A stretch of 64,000 nucleotides of DNA from Sipunculus nudus (Eukaryota > Annelida > Sipuncula > Golfingiida > Sipunculidae): the NCBI GenBank assembly GCA_026874595.1, contig CM049316.1, forward strand, positions 72,571,176 to 72,635,175, given 5' to 3'. The notes beneath the pieces were generated by a model. It was given only the letters and a program-made list of their open reading frames with translations. It did no database searches and was not told where the DNA came from. This document shows, piece after piece, positions 58,432-64,000 of the stretch (positions are counted from its first letter, which is position 1; each line of letters opens with the position of its first letter). The position numbers and the translations under genes are program-made.

Positions 58432-59670
58432 ATGGCAGGTCCCAGTGTTAATGAGCATGAGGAAACATTAAATAAAATAAAGGCTGTAATAAGCCACTGG
58501 GATGATGACTGCATCAAGAAACGACGGCTAGAGGAAATACTGGCGGGGGATGAAAATGTGACAGTCAGAAAGAAAAAAAGCAAAACGTCTGTGAGTAAAA
58601 AAGCGGTAGATCGGCAGACAACCGGTGATAGTGAAGTTAAAACTTATTGTGATGCCAGCACAGAAGCCAGCTATAGCCGGGGTAGTTATAGTCCTGATGA
58701 GAGTAGCACATCATCACAGAGACCCACAATTTCTTATAAGATGTTATTACGGGAGATATTGATGACAAAAGAATCAACGATCAACTGGATCATGGAACGT
58801 GGTTTAATTCGAAGTGAACGGATTGGTCCCAAATGTAAGAGTAATATGAAAATGGTAACGGTACCAGAATGTGACACTAGTGATAAATATGTGTGGCGAT
58901 GCAATCGGAGAAATCCTGTGAAACACAATGTCAGGTTATCCTTGCGACATGGTAGTTGGTTTTCATGTTCAAATCTAACTCTGGAGGAAGTTTTAGAGGT
59001 GACGTATTTATGGTGTGGAGGTATGCCTCAAAACCAAATAATGAGGGAGGTAGGAGTGGGTTCACATACAATCGGGGATTGGGCAAACTTCTGTAGAGAA
59101 GTATGTGAAGAACAATTATTAAGAGACAGTGAAAGTGGCGTGCAAATTGGTGGCAAGGATGTGGAGGTAGAAATTGATGAGAGTAAGTTTGCCAAAAGAA
59201 AGTACCACCGAGGTCATCATGTGCAAGGGGGTTGGGTGTTTGGCGGGCGAGAAACCAACAACAAACGTAAAGTGTTCATGTGCCAAGTTCCCGATAGATC
59301 TGCAGAGACTTTAATCCCCATCATTAAGAAATACATAGCTACAGGCTCCATCATAAAGTCCGATTGTTGGAAGGCATACAGTACCTTGCCTGAACATGGG
59401 TACACGCGTCTCACAGTCAATCATAGTGAAACGTTCAAAGATGCTACCACTGGTTGTCATACAAACTCAATTGAGGGTACGTGGCAGAAGGTGAAACATG
59501 GATGTACGATGCCACGATTTGGTGTGAAAGAAGCTCATTTACCAGGTTATCTAAGCGTGTTTCTGTTTCGTGAACGCTACGGTGACGGGGACATATTTAG
59601 CGAGTTCCTGAAAGCAGCGTCTGCCATCTACAACGGCAGCTGTGGGAAACCGAACTGTCTTCACTGTTAA
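58432..59670 (+). CDS. Merlin transposase (DDE, IS1595/ISXO2-like)
   Basis: 412 residues from ATG 58,432, chosen because it has a good context (AACATGG); upstream in-frame codons lack ATG. It catalyses excision and insertion of the element. Order: a charged, Ser/Thr-rich N-terminal region (about 1-100); a zinc-ribbon-like part with GPKC and WRC near 135-160; a helical region with LEEVLEVTYLWCGG; then the catalytic domain. Asp249 lies in VEVEIDES, Asp311 in IIKSDCWKAY, Glu348 in HTNSIEGTWQ. HGCTMPRFG and a Cys-rich end (CGKPNCLHC) follow. Spacing and motif words match metazoan Merlin and bacterial IS1016/IS1595 transposases. No internal stop or frameshift. It is the only evident gene between the TIRs. 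Confidence 0.95.
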   Translation: MAGPSVNEHEETLNKIKAVISHWDDDCIKKRRLEEILAGDENVTVRKKKSKTSVSKKAVDRQTTGDSEVKTYCDASTEASYSRGSYSPDESSTSSQRPTISYKMLLREILMTKESTINWIMERGLIRSERIGPKCKSNMKMVTVPECDTSDKYVWRCNRRNPVKHNVRLSLRHGSWFSCSNLTLEEVLEVTYLWCGGMPQNQIMREVGVGSHTIGDWANFCREVCEEQLLRDSESGVQIGGKDVEVEIDESKFAKRKYHRGHHVQGGWVFGGRETNNKRKVFMCQVPDRSAETLIPIIKKYIATGSIIKSDCWKAYSTLPEHGYTRLTVNHSETFKDATTGCHTNSIEGTWQKVKHGCTMPRFGVKEAHLPGYLSVFLFRERYGDGDIFSEFLKAASAIYNGSCGKPNCLHC

Positions 59671-59769
59671 TAATAATTTATTGTTTGTAGTTAAGAAGAT
59701 AGTGTTAAGGTGAGTAATTCATTACAGATTGCAAAGTATTTACATGTGGGTATGATAATGATAATCGGT

Positions 59770-60300
59770 ATATATTGGGGGGAGACCCCCCACCCCCCCC
59801 CCCCCCCCCGGAATATAAAAAATGAAGTAGAGTAATTATAGAGAAATAGAATAATAATGATGATGAGTATATATATTGGGGGGAGACCCCCCAACCCCCC
59901 CCCCCCAGAATATATAAAATGAAGTAGAGTAATTATAGAGAAAAACAATAATAATGATGATGAGTATATATTGGGGGGGAGACCCCCCAAACCCCTCCCC
60001 CCACCTGGAATATATAAAATAAAGTAGAGTAATTATAAAGAAATACAATAATAATGATGATTAGTATATATTAGGGGGAGACCCCCCAAACCCCCACCCC
60101 CCGGAATATAATAAATGAAGTAGAGTAATTATAGAGAAATACAATAATAATGATGATGAGTATATATTGGGGGGAGACCCCCAAAACCCCCACCCCCCGG
60201 AATATAATAAATGAAGTAGAGTAATTATAGAGAAATACAATAATAATGATGATGAGTATATATTGGGGGGAGACCCGGCCCCCAAACCCCCCCGGTAAAA
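59770..60300 (+). repeat. about 97-bp tandem array inside Merlin
   Basis: GAAGTAGAGTAATTATA (one copy AAAGTAGAG) recurs at about 59,822, 59,920, 60,020, 60,116 and 60,212. Units are separated by GTATATATTGGGGGGAGACC-type segments. Each carries a GGGGGG-AGA-CCCCCC hairpin; six such hairpins are visible. Minus-strand open frames here are simple by-products of the repeat. Confidence 0.92.
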
Positions 60301-60719
60301 AAAAAACAAGTATAGTAAATACAGAAAGGCAGAATGAAATAAAATGTGTGTAATGAATTTCCCCCGAGGAAACCCGTATCATAGTAAAATGAAAGATCTT
60401 TTCGAGATGTGAAAAATGCGACTTGGAGTGAAGTGAGATTGTACTGGTGTGAGTTATCCTGAAAAAAGGGGTATTCCCATGACGTAATGAAAAAAGAAGG
60501 GGAATGATATTTGATGCGACACGGTAGACTTGGTAATGGCGGATTTAAATAGGTGTGGATATGACACGAAGAAGAAGGTAGTAATAATATGAATATATGG
60601 ATGATATGAGAAGTTCAGATTGAGTAAAGGTAACATTGTGATATTTGAGAAGTATTGTAGAGTATAAGATGTTCGTATGCTTTCGTTGATGTGTAACATG
60701 GCAAAGTCACAGCTGTATA

Positions 60720-60747
60720 GGTGCGTGAGTGATTCGACATTCGGACC
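60720..60747 (-). repeat. Merlin right TIR (28 bp)
   Basis: Inverted copy of the left TIR (26 of 28), ending ...CATTCGGACC, followed by CAAGCGGT at 60,748-60,755. Confidence 0.95.
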
Positions 60748-60755
60748 CAAGCGGT
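60748..60755. repeat. target-site duplication of Merlin, right copy
   Basis: CAAGCGGT, identical to 57,272-57,279. Confidence 0.93.
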
Positions 60756-61268
60756 TACATCCTCTGTATAACGAACTGAAAATACCTTAAGTTAACTTAC
60801 ATGTCTTCACGCGACAGCTACGATCGAAGGCGAATGATGGCTGTGTTTCGAATACGGCGGTTGTCAGGGATTGACGTTCGTGCGCAGGTGCGAGACTTAA
60901 TATACCTGTGTGGTTGGGAGTAAAACCCGCATGTAGGAAGTCGGATGCTGGATGCCCAGCCGGACGTCAATCTCGGATTAGTCTCTTACACAGACACACG
61001 GTGGCGCTCCGCAACCCTCAATCGGAGCCTGTGGAAGAGGCTTAATTATCTCGGATATGAATGATTGATTGATTTTATGTAATCAGATACAAGCATTTAA
61101 AAGAACATTCATCATAAAATACAGTATATTGACATAACCAAAGATAACATTGAAAAGTTAAAATATAAACTGATTTCCTTAGTGGTTCTTAATTGTTATC
61201 AAGATTTATAGTACAAGAGAAAAAGGACATGCAAAGAATACCTGGTATATAAATTAAATAATATGTAG
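60756..61268. other. unassigned stretch
   Basis: A GC-richer patch at 60,800-61,050 (including CACGGTGGCGC at 61,002) turns into AT-rich DNA. It could be an unrecognised SINE or LTR piece. There is no open frame of note. Confidence 0.35.
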
Positions 61269-61752
61269 TAAGTCCGAAGAGGATCCAGGGGAGGGGTCCA
61301 GGAGTCCCGGCCCCCCCCCCCTTTTTTTTTTTTATTTTCAGCCGCCGCAACCTTTTTTGAAGGGTTTCAGACCAATTTTTGCGGTCTGGACCCCCAGCCC
61401 TTTTTCGAGACATGGGGACCTTTTTTAAGGGTTTTCATTAATCCTCCTTGGTTGAACCCCTCCTTTTCCTAAATCCTGGATCCGCCCCTGTAATTTACAA
61501 TCAATAGTATTTAAAAATAGATTTGAACAATAATTAAGGACTACAAATCATTAATATTACAAAATCTTTTTGAAAAAAGAGGGGTCAACCCTAATGACAA
61601 AACCTAAAAAAGGTCCCCAGGTATGGAAAAGGGGGGGGGGTCCAGGCCGCAAAAAATGGTCTGAAAACCCTTAAATTAGGTTGATGTGACTGAAAAAAAG
61701 GGGGGGGGGCGAAACCCTCTGGACCCCTCTCCTGGAACCGCTTCTGGGTCAA
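61269..61752. repeat. two oppositely oriented copies of a G/C-run repeat
   Basis: 61,280-61,495 contains GGGGAGGGGTCCAGGAGTCC, a C-run and T-run, then CGGTCTGGACCCCC, and ends at GGATCCGCCCCTG. 61,585-61,752 contains the inverted counterpart: GGTCCCCAGG, GTCCAGGCCGC, a G-run, and CCCCTCTCCTGG. Each half is about 170-220 bp. The CAGGGGCGGATCC edge is reminiscent of non-autonomous DNA transposon ends, but I cannot assign a superfamily. Confidence 0.7.
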
Positions 61753-63540
61753 ATGTGGCCTATCACAGATGATTCATTGTATGACTATAGACAAAAGCAC
61801 CTTTAAGAGTAACTATGCCCCAAAATTATATGAAATGGCTAAAAAAAAATCCATATACACATTAAAAGCAATAGCAAATGTAACTGACATCAACACAATA
61901 TGCCATAGTTAAAGGCGTTTACATACAAATGTAAATATAATTAATAATAAATAAAATGAATGCTTTCTGGGATTCTCATCTTCTGTAACAGATGTGCTTT
62001 TATCTGTTTCTTGAATACATATTTGGATCGACTAGACTGTAAATAAGCTTAAATTGTTCCATAATTGGATTCCTGAGTATTCAAATGAATGTTTGCCTTA
62101 AGATTCGATTCTCGGTATTGTGAAGGAATATATTAACGACTGTTGTTTTTTTTTGTGAAATGACTGTTACTAATTTCAAGTAATTTAATTTCATTCAACT
62201 GTTCCAGAATGTATCTTGGAGCTTATTGTTTATAATATTATGCATATGATTTAATTTGAGCTAATATAATCTGCTAACCACCCTACATTATTCAGCTCTT
62301 CAAATCCTATGTGAGACCTGTTACCAATTAGGGTTCGAAATGAATCTAACCATTTCGTTTTGACAGACTTGCAATTACATTTAATGAAGAATACCAGTTA
62401 CAAAATGCATATTCAAAATGGCACTGAATCAAAGTTAATCACATGTTATTCTAGACTTTTGATAAAGAACATCTGCATATCGATACGTATATTTTAGTCT
62501 GTTCTTACATTTAGTAAGTTTTTAATTACAGTATATTCTCCTGAAAGTGACTGGTCTGGTACTTGCCCTGAATATTCAACATTTGGTCTACTTTTCTTTA
62601 AAATTTCCTTAACATTACACATTCAATTTATGTCCTGCCTTCCTCTCGCTGCGTGTATTTTCAGTGTTATTTATTTATGAGTGTGTGAAACATGTTTACA
62701 CGTGTTACGTTTTATATTATTCAAGCCACTCACTTTTCTATATTTACAAAGAGAGTACAAATATAAAGTACATATATCCGATATAGGCCTAATCACTATC
62801 TGTGAGACACTGTGCAACAACAGTGATTTTAATCATATTGATAATTACAGGTCTTTATTGCTCTTGAATATCCCTGACACCCAAACGCGGACTCATATTT
62901 TAAATCTGTTAATCTTTTTTTTATAATATATTTTAAACTTAATTAGTTCATGCATACGGTGCTATTAAAATGTATTAAATGTCCTTTTATTTAAATATAT
63001 TTTTTCATGATATTATACACAGCTAAAAGAAAGTTAACAGTTTTTAATTTTCCAAATAATGTTTGACATAATTCTCGAGATAGAGATATATTAGCAGAGA
63101 AAAATAACAAGAAAGTAATATATGTAAATACTGAAAATTTACTAATATGGATTAATTATAAACAAAATACTTAATATATTTATAATCCAAGAATTAAAGA
63201 TTGTTATAGGTCTTGAGTATCTCAAAGACAGATTATTTGATTCTTAAGAATATAATGACGTAACTTCATATTTATTGTAAATATGGAGCAGACAGAAGCT
63301 TTACATATATTTAATTGTATGTATGTATGCATATACAGACATTCACACATAAATTACACTGTGAAGAAAAAGATACCTTTTAATCACCAGTTTGCTGGTA
63401 TTTGGTATATGGCATCCGAGATCGACGCCCGGCTCTGCATCCGGCTTGGCATCCGCCATCCAGGTACGAGTCCGTATACCTGTGTGTACCGTGGATAAAT
63501 CTCGTATGTCGGAGGTACAGACTAAATTCATATATGATAT
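61753..63540. other. AT-rich unassigned stretch
   Basis: No gene or repeat is recognised; the short open frames here are chance. Confidence 0.4.
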
Positions 63541-63900
63541 TTGCCAGGTTCTGTCCACTTGACGAGTGATTTGCGACTCATCAAGTTGTCAATTACGAGT
63601 CACGAACGTGCAGAAACGAGTCGTTTTAATTCGATATCGTCAAGATGCAAATACGAGTTACCACGTTATCACTTGACTATAGTGATTTGCGAATCGTTTA
63701 GTGGTCAATTACGTGTCGCTAACGTGTACAAAACGAATCGGAACCAGTCGCCATGCAAGATGTAAATACGAGTTATCACGTTACAAGTACTGCTCGTCAA
63801 GTGGTCAAAGTCAACTCGTCATATCTTATTTAAAAGTCGCAAACGCGTAAAAACGAGTCAAAAGTTGGTCTCGTGAAGTGGTTATAATAACGACTCGCCA
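63541..63900 (+). repeat. short diverged tandem repeat with CGAGT/ACTCG words
   Basis: A segment of about 115 bp (ACTTGACGAGTGATTTGCGA ... TCAATTACGAGTC ... AACGTG) is repeated from 63,555 and 63,671, with a third partial copy after 63,790. CCACTTGACGAG near 63,555 is matched inverted by CTCGTCAAGTGG near 63,793. Confidence 0.65.
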
Positions 63901-64000
63901 AAATAGTTCAGTCCACGGAAAAATTGATCGTCATTATACAGAATATAGTCCGTGATTTTTAACAAGAAAAAATGATATTGTAGATAGAATTGTGATCAAC

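Larger units (their letters stand above)
57280..60747 (+). mobile_element. complete Merlin-type DNA transposon (3,468 bp)
   Basis: Has 28-bp TIRs, a perfect 8-bp target-site duplication (CAAGCGGT) and a single intact transposase gene with the IS1595/ISXO2-like DDE domain that defines Merlin. It is longer than many Merlin copies because of a 97-bp tandem array between gene and right TIR. An exact TSD and open reading frame suggest recent activity. Confidence 0.95.

Noticed and set aside
59691-60382. Minus-strand open frames with repeated Tyr-Ile-Leu-Ile-Ile-Ile-type and Gly-rich segments
   Set aside because: They are translations of the 97-bp array with C-runs, not a membrane protein.

Overview
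This is non-coding-rich animal DNA. The dispersed repeats look like those of molluscan (bivalve-type) genomes: modules with an AGCTCAG...CTGAGCT hairpin, GACGG-rich tails, CCCATGGG-containing ends, and 'TGACCTTGACC' tracts. The clade is inferred from repeat style and gene content; no ordinary host gene is complete enough to prove it. Nearly everything that can be identified is mobile or satellite DNA.

Layout. 1-2160: mostly unassigned, with one possible terminal exon. 2.2-13.6 kb: dispersed repeats and two tandem families, about 180 bp and about 335 bp per unit. 13.6-16.9 kb: unassigned sequence with a LINE reverse-transcriptase relic. 16.9-40.2 kb: a satellite with a unit of about 162 bp (roughly 120 copies), interrupted at 17.4-20.5 kb by a truncated Ty3/gypsy element that itself carries a MITE. 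The satellite also contains a perfect 337-bp inverted repeat and several kilobase-scale block duplications. 40.6-47.9 kb: further minisatellite-like families, several built around the palindrome GGTGGCGCCACC.

The main discovery is at 50.87-55.71 kb: a convergent RAG1-like / RAG2-like gene pair, the layout of ProtoRAG/RAGL transposons from which vertebrate V(D)J recombinase descends. RAG1L has a 824-codon open core with RING, nonamer-binding-like region, all three acidic catalytic residues, zinc ligands, and a C-terminal CX2CX3GHX4C knuckle. Its N-terminal part is either broken by frameshifts and a TGA or removed by a phase-compatible intron. RAG2L has kelch repeats, a canonical PHD finger and an RG-rich tail, but two in-frame TGA codons. 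I found only a weak candidate for the terminal inverted repeats.

Immediately downstream (57,280-60,747) lies a complete Merlin (IS1595/IS1016-like) DNA transposon with 28-bp TIRs, an exact 8-bp target-site duplication, an intact transposase, a tRNA-like pol III promoter relic and an internal array of about 97-bp repeats. The last 3 kb hold a pair of inverted G/C-homopolymer repeats and unassigned AT-rich DNA.

Functionally, RAG1L (cleavage and strand transfer) and RAG2L (cofactor, chromatin reader) would act as one transposase complex. The RAG2L stop codons suggest this copy is decaying or recently inactivated. Merlin looks structurally intact.
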